Shown here: one piece after another, positions 8,317 to 17,911 of the stretch
How the letters are laid out: each line of letters opens with the position of its first letter
Numbering within the stretch: the first letter of the stretch is position 1
Origin: Kiritimatiellia bacterium
GTDB lineage: Bacteria; Verrucomicrobiota; Kiritimatiellia; UBA8416; YA12-FULL-48-11
Reading direction: 5' to 3'
Length of the DNA: 64,000 nt
Assembly: GCA_028716365.1 (NCBI GenBank)
Contig: JAQUPZ010000006.1
Coordinates: forward strand, 186,001-250,000
Made by a program: the position numbers and the translations under genes
The notes under the pieces: model-generated
What the model was told of the DNA's origin: nothing
What the model saw: the letters and a program-made list of their open reading frames with translations, nothing else
Database searches by the model: none

Positions 8317-9453
8317 ATGAAACGTCGCGATTTCTTGAAAATAGCAGGTACAGGTGCCGCGTCGCTTCTAGCAGGGCAGACGTTTGTGTCAGAAGCGAAG
8401 CCAGTTACCACGAAAATGAAAATTATCCTCTGGTGTTGGGATTCGCGTATGACATGGGACGATGAGCCCAAGGTCATTAGGAAAGATATGGCAGCCGCGG
8501 ATCGGCCATTCCCATACGTGAAGAAATCCGAAGCCTATACCATCGGTTTCCGCCGACTTATTGATTACTGCTCAACGAACGGTATTTACGGCGTTATTAT
8601 CTGGGGATTTCTTCGCGACTGCCACGGTGGTGTTGGGGCCGCGCAAGACCTTTGTAAATATGCGGTTGACAAGGGTGTTTCCATTTTGCCCGGTGTCGGC
8701 CTGTGTTCGTACGGAGGTTACTATTTTGAAGGCAACCATCAATTCAATCTCAATACTTATTTGCGCAAATATCCCGAACGCATCAGCTCAGCTAATGATA
8801 CTGGTAAAAAGCCCGTGACGCCAGTGCTGGACCCGTCGTTAAAAGCGAATCAGGGTTGGTGGCGCGATGGACTCGAGTGGATGCTGGAGAATTTCAAGGT
8901 CGGCGGTGTGGATTTTGAGATGGGTGATTTTATTGTCAATCCATCACCCGAGGCCACCAAAGCTCGCGCGGCTCTTGGTTTCGAAGCCGATAACAATATT
9001 CTCGACATGGTTGTTGCTACGAAAGATCTCATGGAACGTGCCGTGAAATTACAGCCTGGTGGACTGTTCATTAACAGCACATATCGCGGGTACCACCAGA
9101 TTACCGGTTTTCCAAGGATGGATTATCTCAAACCTTTCCCAAAACAAGTCGCATGGGAATACACTCTCATGAATATGGTAAAACGTCCCGGGTTTCCACA
9201 GGAATTCATGGGTGCCCCAGACCATCGAAAATACGGTTATCTTCACTGGGTCAGTGCCGCCACCAATGATACTTCCAAGGACTACGTTGCTGGTATTGCC
9301 AGTGTATTTCCAGGCCTGCATAAACTCGATTTTGAGTTCGTCGGCACTTATGGTGAACTCACTGCCCGTAACAATCCAGTGATTGATCGTAACTACCGCG
9401 CACAGGTGGCCTGGGCAAAAAATGCTGAACTGCAACTTAGAGATTTCAGTTAA
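8317..9453 (+). CDS. Exported (Tat) protein, TIM-barrel glycosidase-like
   Basis: A 378-residue protein with a clear twin-arginine signal (MKRRDFLKIAGTGAASLLAG). The mature part has repeated beta-strand/acidic patterns of a (beta/alpha)8 barrel: GVIIWGFLRDCHGG, GVSILPGVGLCSYGGYYFEG, VGGVDFEMGDF with possible catalytic acids near residues 205-210, and a conserved-looking YLHWVSAATND. This is reminiscent of exported alpha-glycosidase/beta-galactosidase-like barrels but not assignable to a family by eye. An AGAGAGG sequence precedes the ATG. It begins a rightward run of M28 peptidase, Tat barrel protein and SASA esterase genes. Confidence 0.6.
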   Translation: MKRRDFLKIAGTGAASLLAGQTFVSEAKPVTTKMKIILWCWDSRMTWDDEPKVIRKDMAAADRPFPYVKKSEAYTIGFRRLIDYCSTNGIYGVIIWGFLRDCHGGVGAAQDLCKYAVDKGVSILPGVGLCSYGGYYFEGNHQFNLNTYLRKYPERISSANDTGKKPVTPVLDPSLKANQGWWRDGLEWMLENFKVGGVDFEMGDFIVNPSPEATKARAALGFEADNNILDMVVATKDLMERAVKLQPGGLFINSTYRGYHQITGFPRMDYLKPFPKQVAWEYTLMNMVKRPGFPQEFMGAPDHRKYGYLHWVSAATNDTSKDYVAGIASVFPGLHKLDFEFVGTYGELTARNNPVIDRNYRAQVAWAKNAELQLRDFS

Positions 9454-9480
9454 CAAAGAAGTTTTTAAGAGGAGAATTAC

Positions 9481-10794
9481 ATGCAAAAAAAGACATTTTC
9501 CATATCCAGTTCAAATCTATATCGGCATTTGCGCAAGCTGGCGGTTGATATAGGAATACGTCTGGCCGGTTCGAATAATGAAAAAAAAGCGGCTGATTAT
9601 ATTGCAGATGAATTTGAAAAGAATGGTGCCGAAGTTTCCATTGAAACATTCCCTGTGCAGCAGCGTTGGGTAAAAAAGCAAAAGCTATGGGTCAATTTGG
9701 GTAAAAATAAATGGATTTCTTTTCCCTGTTCGCTCATCAGTTCGACGCCCGGGACAGATAATAAAATTCTGGAAGCTCCTCTTGTTTTCTTTGAGGCGCC
9801 TGCCGAGTATCAATGCCGTGATCTCTCGTTTTTGAAAGGCAAAGCGGTTGTACATTTGGGTACGCATATAGAATCCCGTGAAGCATACCGCCGGTTAATC
9901 AAGGCTGGTCCGTTGTTTATCCTGATAGTTGATGTCCGTTTCCCTGGCAAACAGCCACTGGCTGATGGCATGTTACCGTCGTATACAAAAGATATTGGTT
10001 CTGTTCCTATGGTTAATGTCGCTTTTATGGATGCTTGGCGCTGGAAAGCTGATGGCGCCAGCAGGGCGCGATTACAAGTTGATGGCGGAATGCGACCATC
10101 AACTTCGCAAAATGTCATTGCAACTTTACCGGGTAGTGATCCTTCGGCTGGAACCATTTATTTTGGCGCTCATCACGACACTCAGGCTGATTCCGTTGGC
10201 GCAGATGATAACGCCAGCGGGTCAACAGGGCTGATAGAACTCACGCGAGTTTTGGCGTGCCGGCCCAGAAAACAAACCATACGATTAATCAGTTTTGGCG
10301 CGGAGGAACAATTGTCGGTTGGCAGTGCTGTTTATGTCAGAAAACATCGGCAACAGTTAAGTAAAGAGACCGGTATGATGATCAATCTTGACAGCTATGG
10401 TTCTTTAATGGGATGGAACGAGCTTATCTGTAATGGACACCCAAAACTTCTTCAAACAGTATTGCCGTATTTTGAAAAGAGGGGATTATTTACCGAAGTG
10501 ATATCCGACATTTTGCCTTATTATGATCTGTTCCCATTTGTCGTGGCAGGTATTCCGGGAGTCAGCCTCGGACGGAAAAATTGCATTTGCGGCAGGTTTT
10601 TCCATCACAGGCCCGATGATGATATGACGCGATTGTCCGTTCCTTTGATGGCTGAGTTGCTTCAGGTTGTGGCTGATATCGGTGGTGATTTGGCCAGCGT
10701 AAGAAAGTTGCCATTTCCTCCCGGGATCTCATCAGAACAGTCAGAAAAGGTTCAAAGGTTCTGGCGTGACCTTTACGGTGGTTGGAATGGTTGA
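9481..10794 (+). CDS. M28-family metallopeptidase
   Basis: Zinc aminopeptidase of family M28. The five ligand regions are visible: GAHHDT (His231), ADDN (Asp242/243), FGAEEQ (catalytic Glu275 and ligand Glu276), NLDSYG (Asp304) and HHRPDDD (His376). A PA-like domain interrupts the core (about 85-195). The 437 residues show no obvious signal peptide, unlike the neighbours, so it may act in the cytoplasm or use another export route. GAGGAG precedes ATG 9481, 27 bases after the previous gene, so cotranscription is likely. Confidence 0.88.
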   Translation: MQKKTFSISSSNLYRHLRKLAVDIGIRLAGSNNEKKAADYIADEFEKNGAEVSIETFPVQQRWVKKQKLWVNLGKNKWISFPCSLISSTPGTDNKILEAPLVFFEAPAEYQCRDLSFLKGKAVVHLGTHIESREAYRRLIKAGPLFILIVDVRFPGKQPLADGMLPSYTKDIGSVPMVNVAFMDAWRWKADGASRARLQVDGGMRPSTSQNVIATLPGSDPSAGTIYFGAHHDTQADSVGADDNASGSTGLIELTRVLACRPRKQTIRLISFGAEEQLSVGSAVYVRKHRQQLSKETGMMINLDSYGSLMGWNELICNGHPKLLQTVLPYFEKRGLFTEVISDILPYYDLFPFVVAGIPGVSLGRKNCICGRFFHHRPDDDMTRLSVPLMAELLQVVADIGGDLASVRKLPFPPGISSEQSEKVQRFWRDLYGGWNG

Positions 10795-10889
10795 TCTGAA
10801 GTGCCGTTTGACGTTGACACCTGATACAAAGCGATGTCACAATTCTACAGAAAACAATTTCCTGAGGTTAATCGTAAGGAGATAAACAC

Positions 10890-11891
10890 ATGCCTAAGAA
10901 CATTAATAGACGTAGTTTTATGAAACATTCGCTGGTGGCTGGTGGAACAGCATTGGCATTGCACAGCTTTGAAGAGAAAGTCCTTAGTGCGGAAATTGAT
11001 TCGGCAAAGAAAGCAGGAACGGCCGCTCCATCTGTTAGTTCGGTGAATATCCCAAAGGGAAAGATCAAGGACCTCGAAATCAGTCGTGTGATTTGTGGCG
11101 GTAACCTTATTGGCGGTTGGGCACACAGCCGTGACCTGATGTATGTTTCACCTCTTATCAAGGCGTATCATACCGATGAAAAAGTTCTCGAAACCTTTAA
11201 GCTGGCGGAGCAACGTGGTATTAATACCTTTCTGACAAATCCTATAACTAGTCAGGTAATCAGCAAATATCGGAAAGAAGGAGGCAAGCTCCTGTGGATT
11301 TCCGATGGAGGCAGCAGTAAGGAAGCAGTCAAAAGATCCCTCGATGGCGGGGCGGATGCGGTTTATTTCCACGGCGGGGTATGTGACAGTTTGGTGCAAA
11401 AAGGTCAGATGAAGGTGATCGAAGAAACCTTAAGTTTCATGAAGGACCAGATGATTCCCTGTGGTATTGGCGCACATTGCCTGGAATCGGTACGCAAGTG
11501 TGTTGAAGCCGGTTTTGATCCAGACTTCTGGGTGAAAACACTGCACAAAGATACTTATTGGTCGGCAACGCCGGAACAAAATCGTAAACCTTTTGATGAG
11601 ATCAACGGTGCCAAGAAAGAGCATGATGGGCCGCATGACAACATGTTCTGTATAAATGCAAAAGAGACCATTGAGTTTATGGCCACACTTAAAAAGCCGT
11701 GGATTGCATTCAAAACGCTTGCTGCTGGTGCGATCCATCCGCGCGATTCCTTCCAGTGGTGTTTCGAAAATGGGGCAGACTTCATCTGTGTCGGTATGTT
11801 TGACTTCCAGGTTGTTGAGGACACTGACATCGCAGAAAAAGCGCTAAAGACTGTAGTCCAAAAAGGCCGTGCGCGGCCATGGATGGCATAG
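10890..11891 (+). CDS. Exported (Tat) aldo/keto reductase-like TIM-barrel protein
   Basis: A 333-residue protein with the twin-arginine signal NRRSFMKHSLVAGGTALAL. The mature part begins LEISRVICGGNLIGGWAHSRD, the pattern seen at the start of aldo/keto-reductase-like barrels, followed by LAEQRGINTFLTNP, GADAVYFHGGVCD and GIGAHCLESVRKCVEAGFDPDFWVKTLH. The canonical AKR tetrad Asp-Tyr-Lys-His is not clear, so enzyme activity is uncertain. AAGGAG lies 10 bases before the ATG. Such exported barrel proteins are abundant in PVC bacteria, usually beside sugar catabolic genes. Confidence 0.6.
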   Translation: MPKNINRRSFMKHSLVAGGTALALHSFEEKVLSAEIDSAKKAGTAAPSVSSVNIPKGKIKDLEISRVICGGNLIGGWAHSRDLMYVSPLIKAYHTDEKVLETFKLAEQRGINTFLTNPITSQVISKYRKEGGKLLWISDGGSSKEAVKRSLDGGADAVYFHGGVCDSLVQKGQMKVIEETLSFMKDQMIPCGIGAHCLESVRKCVEAGFDPDFWVKTLHKDTYWSATPEQNRKPFDEINGAKKEHDGPHDNMFCINAKETIEFMATLKKPWIAFKTLAAGAIHPRDSFQWCFENGADFICVGMFDFQVVEDTDIAEKALKTVVQKGRARPWMA

Positions 11892-11927
11892 GCACATTAC
11901 CTGTTGTTTTTGGAATGCGGAGTTTTT

Positions 11928-13310
11928 GTGCAATTTAACTCCAAATCTTTGATCATCCTGATGTTTCTCTTTTCACAAGGGGATGACATAACTGCAAAGT
12001 CTGATCAAATCGAGATTCTCTATCCGGTCCAATATGTTGTGTTTCAGCGGGAAACACCCAGTGACGGAATTATTCGAATACGGGGTCGTTATCCGAAAGA
12101 TGGGAAAGTAGAGAAAATCGAGGCCCGGTTCTGTGGCAGGGAATGGAAGGTTCTTGACCCGAATCCAAAAGATGGCACTTTTGCCGGATCGATTCATGAG
12201 AAGGTTGGGCAGGGGAAGCTGGAAGTCCGGACAACCGGAGGCGCAGGACTTACTGCAATGGTGACGTGTATCGGTATTGGTGACTTATTCGTAATTACTG
12301 GCCAATCGAATGCGGATGGCAGGGGTGATGCACATATAGCCATGGAACAGCAGAATCCGTTCATTGGAACAAAATACCGGAAGAACATCTGGTCCAAAGG
12401 CGACGATCCCTCTGCAAATGACGGTGATCATGGATCTCCGTGGCCCATGGTACTGAATGAATTGATCCCAGATCAAAAGGTACCGATCAGCTATATCCAG
12501 GCGGCTGTCGGCAGCACTGTGGTCAAGCAGTGGTGTAAAGGTGGCAGCATGTATACAAGAATGCTGGGGATTGTGAAGGCAGCTACCGATGAGGGTATGA
12601 AGGTTAGGGCGGTTCTCTACTATCAGGGTGAAAATGATATCACACATTACAATAAGCTTTCAGTTTTAGGAAACTACGATGAATATGTACAAAACCTGAT
12701 GAATGCGGCTACGGCTTTTTATAATGATTTCCAGTGCCCCATGCTCATCGGACAAATCACTAACCTCGGGTCGGAACGGAATAGGAATGACAATATCCGC
12801 CGGGGGCAGCAATATGTCTGGGCAAATCATCCCCATGTTCTGCCTGGTGCTATTGCCTATGATATCCTGCCAACAGACGGGGTTCATTATCGCGATGAGG
12901 TGAACATGCGCGCTTTTGCACGACGCTGGACAATGGCCATTCTCGCCTCGGTTTACGGACAGAAAGATTTCGCGAACCCGAAACTTGATAGAGCTGAGCT
13001 CATAGATACGAATACTGTTCAACTTGTGTTTGATCGTAACCTGAAAATCGAAGCTTGGAATGGTAAAGCCGGTGACAAGGCGTTTGGATTCAGTTTCAAA
13101 GATGATACAATCACTTTAACTGATCAGGATGTAGTATCCACCGTCATAAGTGGCAAAGAAGTAACGATGAAACTTGGCAAACCGGTAAAATCTGGTGTTT
13201 TTATGTCTTATGGCAGCGGTAAAGACGGGCAGGGACAGCCAATACTCAGAGACATAACTACAAGCCAACCGGTATGTATGGTTTTCAAAGTGCCTCTGAT
13301 CAAGCCGTAA
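11928..13310 (+). CDS. Secreted sialate O-acetylesterase-like (SASA/SGNH) protein
   Basis: Carbohydrate esterase of the SASA group. The GTG at 11928, preceded by GCGGAG at 6 bases, is chosen over an upstream TTG in the same frame; it starts a signal peptide (QFNSKSLIILMFLFSQG). Then a beta-sandwich segment and the SGNH core: TGQSNADG (nucleophile Ser), YYQGENDI and DGVHYRDEVN with the catalytic Asp/His pair. A C-terminal beta domain (about 345-460) follows. It probably deacetylates plant or host glycans in the periplasm. It lies 36 bases after the preceding gene. Confidence 0.82.
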   Translation: MQFNSKSLIILMFLFSQGDDITAKSDQIEILYPVQYVVFQRETPSDGIIRIRGRYPKDGKVEKIEARFCGREWKVLDPNPKDGTFAGSIHEKVGQGKLEVRTTGGAGLTAMVTCIGIGDLFVITGQSNADGRGDAHIAMEQQNPFIGTKYRKNIWSKGDDPSANDGDHGSPWPMVLNELIPDQKVPISYIQAAVGSTVVKQWCKGGSMYTRMLGIVKAATDEGMKVRAVLYYQGENDITHYNKLSVLGNYDEYVQNLMNAATAFYNDFQCPMLIGQITNLGSERNRNDNIRRGQQYVWANHPHVLPGAIAYDILPTDGVHYRDEVNMRAFARRWTMAILASVYGQKDFANPKLDRAELIDTNTVQLVFDRNLKIEAWNGKAGDKAFGFSFKDDTITLTDQDVVSTVISGKEVTMKLGKPVKSGVFMSYGSGKDGQGQPILRDITTSQPVCMVFKVPLIKP

Positions 13311-13382
13311 CCGGATTCCAAGATGCCAGCATTTTTCTGGACAAATGATAGGAAGGACATAAATTAACAGCGAGGTAAAATT

Positions 13383-14219
13383 ATGTTAAACTTTTCTGTA
13401 GATGATGAACTTTGTACGCGATGTGGATGGTGTGCCTTGGATTGTCCTGCACAGATTATCGAGCAGACGGACAAGAATTTACCAAGTATCAAACCTGATA
13501 AGGAAGTGAATTGTATCCAGTGTCAACACTGTCTTGCGATCTGCCCAACGGCAGCGCTTTCGATTCATGGGAAAAATCCTCACGACAGCATGTTGTTATC
13601 GGCTGAAAGAATTCCGCGGCTCGAACAAATGATCCGGTTGATTCGAGGAAGGCGTAGTATACGGCATTACAAGGACGAGAATGTCGATCAGGATCTTATT
13701 CGCAGACTACTGGCTACCCTGGCGAATGCTCCTTCAGGGTGTAATTGTCGCAAATTGACGTTCAGGGTTATCGACGACAAGGTTGTAATGTATCGCTTAA
13801 GAGAAAAAGTTATGGCTGAACTCAAAACAGCCAGCACATCCAACCGGATCCCGGAGAGTTTTGCATTTTTAACCAATGCTATCCCGGCTTATTACGAACA
13901 CGGAACGGACATGATCTTTCGTGCCGCACCACATGCTCTGATTATTTCAGCGCCTTCCGATATACCTTGTCCCAATGAAGATGTCATCCTGGCCCTGGCT
14001 TACTTTGAACTTCTTGCACAGAGTGCGGGTCTGGGTACGGTATGGTGGGGGATGTTGAAAATGACCTTGGAGACATTGCCGGAATTGAAACCGCTGTTGG
14101 GTTTACCAGCTGATCATGTTTATTATGGCATGCTTTTCGGGGTTCCTGATGTTCATTTTACCCGTACTGTCCAGCACGATGATACTGCGAAAATAGTCAA
14201 GATAAAGGTGACTGATTAA
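13383..14219 (+). CDS. 4Fe-4S ferredoxin / nitroreductase fusion protein
   Basis: Two domains. Residues 1-60 hold two [4Fe-4S] motifs (CTRCGWCALDCPAQ and CIQCQHCLAICPTA). Residues about 80-278 form an FMN nitroreductase domain starting RGRRSIRHYKDENV, with APSGCNCR as part of the flavin site. The layout is common in anaerobes, where the ferredoxin part feeds electrons to the flavin. GCGAGG precedes ATG 13383. It stands alone between the esterase gene and acs. The physiological substrate is unknown; the presence of two clusters points to anaerobic or microaerobic metabolism. Confidence 0.88.
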   Translation: MLNFSVDDELCTRCGWCALDCPAQIIEQTDKNLPSIKPDKEVNCIQCQHCLAICPTAALSIHGKNPHDSMLLSAERIPRLEQMIRLIRGRRSIRHYKDENVDQDLIRRLLATLANAPSGCNCRKLTFRVIDDKVVMYRLREKVMAELKTASTSNRIPESFAFLTNAIPAYYEHGTDMIFRAAPHALIISAPSDIPCPNEDVILALAYFELLAQSAGLGTVWWGMLKMTLETLPELKPLLGLPADHVYYGMLFGVPDVHFTRTVQHDDTAKIVKIKVTD

Positions 14220-14442
14220 ACGACCGTTAATTGGAATCCGGTTGTAAACTACTGTTTCAATTATCCTGAATTCCGAATTTTCAAGTGGAACTGTTTTGTC
14301 TTCTTTGAGGACAGCTATTCATATCTTTTTGCGCTTTCTTTGCTTGCGATAATCATACGATGTATGTAAAGTTACCGCGTCGTTTTTTTGGGAAGAACGC
14401 AATTGTGTGGTGAGTTTTGTAAAAAACAAAGGAGATACGGCA

Positions 14443-16428
14443 ATGGCTGAAGAGAAGAAAAAGGCAATATCAACAGATTCACTGATGACAGAAGAAAGGA
14501 CATTTCCGCCTTCAAAAGAGGTGGTTGCGCATGCGCATATTAATTCCAGTAAATATCAGGAAATGTATGAAATGTCTGTGAAAAACCCTGACAAATTCTG
14601 GCTTGAACAGGCTGGAACACTTTCCTGGTTCAAGAAGCCGACAGTGTCCCGTAGACATACATGGGATGTTGACAAAAAGGTTATAAAGCATACATGGTTT
14701 GAAGACGGGGAATTAAACGTTTCCGTCAACTGTCTTGACCGCCATCTTGGCACACCGACAGCGAAAAAGACGGCAATATTGTGGCAGGGTGAGCCGGAAA
14801 ACGATGTTAGAAAAGTTTCCTACGAAGATCTCCACCGTGAGGTGTGCAAGTTCGCCAATGTACTTAAATCTTATGGAGTTAAAAAGGGTGACCGGGTATG
14901 CGTATACCTGCCGATGATTGTTGAGCTTCCGATTGTCATGCTTGGTTGTGCGCGTATCGGAGCGATCCATTCAGTGGTGTTCGGTGGATTCAGTGCAGAT
15001 TCGCTGGCCGACAGGATCAATGATTCCAAATGTAAGATATTGATTACTTCGAATGTGTCGCTTCGCGCAGGTAAGCACATCGGGCTGAAGAAGATTTCCG
15101 ATGAAGCCCTTAAGAAATCGCCTTCCATTGAGAAGGTGATTGTAGTCAAACGCAATGAAGAACCCTGTGATATGCAGACCGGTCGAGATGTCTGGTATCA
15201 TGATGAGATGAAGAAGGCCAGTACAGACTGTAAGCCGGAGAACGTTAAAGCGGAAGATCCGCTGTTCATTCTTTATACCTCCGGTTCCACGGGTAAACCC
15301 AAAGGCGTGGTTCATACTACGGCTGGTTACCTGCTGCATGTTTCAATTTCACACAAATACATATTTGATATTCACAATGATGACATGTTCTGGTGCACGG
15401 CCGACATAGGCTGGGTAACGGGACACAGTTACATTGTATATGGGCCGCTGGCCAATGGCGCCACCAGTATCATGTTCGAAGGAGTTCCGACATATCCTGA
15501 TGCAGGCCGGTTCTGGCAGATAGTGGACAAGTTCAAAGTTACCGTGTTCTACACTGCTCCGACAGCCATCAGAGCATTGATAAGGCTGGGTGATGAGTGG
15601 CCTAAAAAATATAATCTTGGCTCTTTGAGAGTTTTGGGCAGTGTCGGTGAGCCGATTAATCCTGAAGCATGGATATGGTATTATGAAATGATCGGCAAAA
15701 AGAGATGTCCCATTGTTGATACATGGTGGCAGACTGAAAACGGAGGTATTCTGATTACGCCGCTCCCCGGTGCGCATGTTCTCAAACCCGGCAGCGCCAG
15801 CCGTCCGTTCTTTGGTGTTGAGCCGGTTGTCCTTCGTGATGACGGTACTGAGTGCAACAGGAACGAAGGCGGCAAGCTTTGTATAAAGAAGCCATGGCCT
15901 GGCATGATGCGTACAATGTGGGGAGATCACCAGAGGTTTATTGAAACATATTTCATGATGTTCAAGAACCTGTATTTTACCGGCGACGGATGTCGCGTTG
16001 ATAAAGACGGTGATTACTGGCTGATGGGTCGTATTGATGATGTGGTCAATGTCTCCGGTCATCGTATCGGAACGGCCGAGGTTGAAAGTGCGCTGGTAAG
16101 CCATGAAAAGGTGGCTGAAGCCGCCGTTGCGCCGATGCCGCACGATATCAAGGGTCAGGCTCTATATGCGTTTGTTACGGTGGTTGATGGAGTAAATCCA
16201 AGTGACGAGCTGAAAAAAGAACTTATGAATCATGTTCGTAAGGAAATCGGGGCCATTGCGGTACCGGATAAAATCCAGTTTGCGCATGCTCTGCCCAAAA
16301 CACGGTCAGGCAAAATCATGCGCCGTATTCTGCGTAAGATCGCAGAGAACCAGGTTGACCAGATTGGTGATACTACGACACTGGCCGATCCTCACGTTGT
16401 TGAGGACCTGATTAAAGGAAAGCAGTAA
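14443..16428 (+). CDS. acs: Acetyl-CoA synthetase
   Basis: Converts acetate, ATP and CoA to acetyl-CoA via acetyl-AMP. 661 residues from ATG 14443, which has AAAGGAG 7 bases upstream; a GTG at 14407 in frame is less likely. The adenylate-forming motifs are present: YTSGSTGKPKGVVHT, WWQTENGG, YFTGDGCRVDKDGDYWLMGRIDDVVNVSGHR, and the C-terminal KTRSGKIMRR whose Lys is the known target of regulatory acetylation in this family. An AcuC-like deacetylase gene two genes downstream fits that control. A hairpin follows the stop codon. Confidence 0.96.
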   Translation: MAEEKKKAISTDSLMTEERTFPPSKEVVAHAHINSSKYQEMYEMSVKNPDKFWLEQAGTLSWFKKPTVSRRHTWDVDKKVIKHTWFEDGELNVSVNCLDRHLGTPTAKKTAILWQGEPENDVRKVSYEDLHREVCKFANVLKSYGVKKGDRVCVYLPMIVELPIVMLGCARIGAIHSVVFGGFSADSLADRINDSKCKILITSNVSLRAGKHIGLKKISDEALKKSPSIEKVIVVKRNEEPCDMQTGRDVWYHDEMKKASTDCKPENVKAEDPLFILYTSGSTGKPKGVVHTTAGYLLHVSISHKYIFDIHNDDMFWCTADIGWVTGHSYIVYGPLANGATSIMFEGVPTYPDAGRFWQIVDKFKVTVFYTAPTAIRALIRLGDEWPKKYNLGSLRVLGSVGEPINPEAWIWYYEMIGKKRCPIVDTWWQTENGGILITPLPGAHVLKPGSASRPFFGVEPVVLRDDGTECNRNEGGKLCIKKPWPGMMRTMWGDHQRFIETYFMMFKNLYFTGDGCRVDKDGDYWLMGRIDDVVNVSGHRIGTAEVESALVSHEKVAEAAVAPMPHDIKGQALYAFVTVVDGVNPSDELKKELMNHVRKEIGAIAVPDKIQFAHALPKTRSGKIMRRILRKIAENQVDQIGDTTTLADPHVVEDLIKGKQ

Positions 16429-16458
16429 CAGGCTGTGCAAAGTCTGAATAGATAGCTT

Positions 16459-16497
16459 GATACGCACGCTGGCCCGTGGTCAGCGTGCGTATCTGTT
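16459..16497 (+). terminator. Hairpin between acs and the OFA transporter gene
   Basis: A 13-base-pair stem GATACGCACGCTG/CAGCGTGCGTATC around a 9-base loop, followed by TGTTTA. The U-tract is short, so it may be a weak terminator or an mRNA-processing/attenuation hairpin that lowers transporter expression relative to acs. Confidence 0.6.
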
Positions 16498-16531
16498 TAG
16501 GTGGAAAATAAACTAAGGAGGTAGTTTTAAA

Positions 16532-17833
16532 ATGTCAGAAGGAAAAGTAATGAACCGGTGGCTGGTCGTTGTCGGTGGGATTATTATCCAACTTTGTCTG
16601 GGTGCTATGTATGCCTGGTCCGCTTTCACAGGTAAGCTTACAGCTGATCCTTTCAAATTTTCAAAGACCGAGACGCAGATAATTTTCTCTGTAGGACTTC
16701 TTACGTTTGCGGTTGTTATGGCATTGGTTGCCGGCAAATGGCAGAAGAAAGTTGGACCCAGGATTGTTGCTCTTGCTGGTGGAATAGTGCTAGGTATCGG
16801 TTATGTCCTTGCAGGTCTTGTCGGAAGTAATTTCTGGGGCATTCTGATTGGCGTGGGAGTGCTTGGTGGCGCGGGTATTGGGCTTGGTTATGTATGTCCA
16901 ATTGCAGCGCTCGTTAAATGGTTTCCCGACAAAAAGGGACTAATTACCGGTCTCGCTGTTGCCGGATTTGGATTTGGTGCGTTGATATGGATCAAGCTGA
17001 CCAGTGGATTCAAGTTTGGCCCTGTCGATCTTTCACCAGGGTGGAAAGGTCTTTATGGCATGGGATGGACGGTTAGTAACGTATTCATTCTTTATGGAAT
17101 TCTTTTTGCGATTCTTGTTACCCTTGGTTCAATGGTCATGATCAATCCTCCGGATGGCTGGAAACCGGAAGGCTGGAATCCGCCTGCGGGATCGATTGCT
17201 GCAAGTACTGGTGGAATTGATTTTACCGTCAATCAAATGGTTCGTACTTCCCAGTTCTGGATACTGTTCCTTACATTCTTTGTCGGTGCAACAGCAGGCT
17301 TGATGGTTATCGGTGTTATTCAACTATTCGGTAAGGATGCTCTAACGGCCGCTGGCATGACGCCCGATAAAGCGAATATCATTGCCGGTACAGCTATGGG
17401 TCTTTTCTATGCATTGATGAATGGTTTCGGCCGTATTATATGGGGAACAGTGTCAGACAAGATTGGGCGCAAGACATCTATTGTGCTTATGTCGGCCTTA
17501 CAGGGAATTATCATGATTGTTTTTTATTTTATTTGTCAACGCGAGTTTTGCCTGTATTTGAGTGCGGCTATTATAGGATTTAATTTCGGCGGGAATTTTG
17601 CTTTGTTTCCTGCTGCAACCGCGGATTATTTCGGCAATAAAAATGTGGGGACAAATTACCCTTGGGTCTTTATGGCATATGGTGTAGGTGGTGTTGTCGG
17701 GCCGGTCCTCGGTGGTGTAATGGGTGATGCAAAGGCATGGATGTGGGCATTCGTACCTGCTGGTATTGCCTGCTTGATCATGGCCGTAGCAGCATTGAAG
17801 CTTTCAATTCCAAAAGCGCCCGAAGCAGTTTAA
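16532..17833 (+). CDS. OFA-family MFS transporter (monocarboxylate/acetate type)
   Basis: A 433-residue, 12-span major facilitator of the oxalate/formate antiporter (OFA) group. The opening NRWLVVVGGIIIQLCLGAMYAWSAF is the OFA signature, and TVSDKIGRKTSI is the loop 8-9 MFS motif. AAGGAGG lies 9 bases before ATG 16532. Its position directly after acs suggests import of acetate or another short monocarboxylate; the substrate is inferred from context only. A strong terminator follows. Confidence 0.88.
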   Translation: MSEGKVMNRWLVVVGGIIIQLCLGAMYAWSAFTGKLTADPFKFSKTETQIIFSVGLLTFAVVMALVAGKWQKKVGPRIVALAGGIVLGIGYVLAGLVGSNFWGILIGVGVLGGAGIGLGYVCPIAALVKWFPDKKGLITGLAVAGFGFGALIWIKLTSGFKFGPVDLSPGWKGLYGMGWTVSNVFILYGILFAILVTLGSMVMINPPDGWKPEGWNPPAGSIAASTGGIDFTVNQMVRTSQFWILFLTFFVGATAGLMVIGVIQLFGKDALTAAGMTPDKANIIAGTAMGLFYALMNGFGRIIWGTVSDKIGRKTSIVLMSALQGIIMIVFYFICQREFCLYLSAAIIGFNFGGNFALFPAATADYFGNKNVGTNYPWVFMAYGVGGVVGPVLGGVMGDAKAWMWAFVPAGIACLIMAVAALKLSIPKAPEAV

Positions 17834-17856
17834 TAGTCTGTCTGCAGTCTTTACAG

Positions 17857-17897
17857 TGACCTCATCAGCAGTTATGCTGATGAGGTCATTCTTTTTT
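17857..17897 (+). terminator. Rho-independent terminator after the OFA transporter
   Basis: A perfect 13-base-pair stem TGACCTCATCAGC/GCTGATGAGGTCA with loop AGTTAT, followed by TTCTTTTTT. It lies just before the acuC-like gene's Shine-Dalgarno, so read-through or a separate promoter is needed for acuC. Confidence 0.9.
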
Positions 17898-17911
17898 GGA
17901 GGGTGATATTA

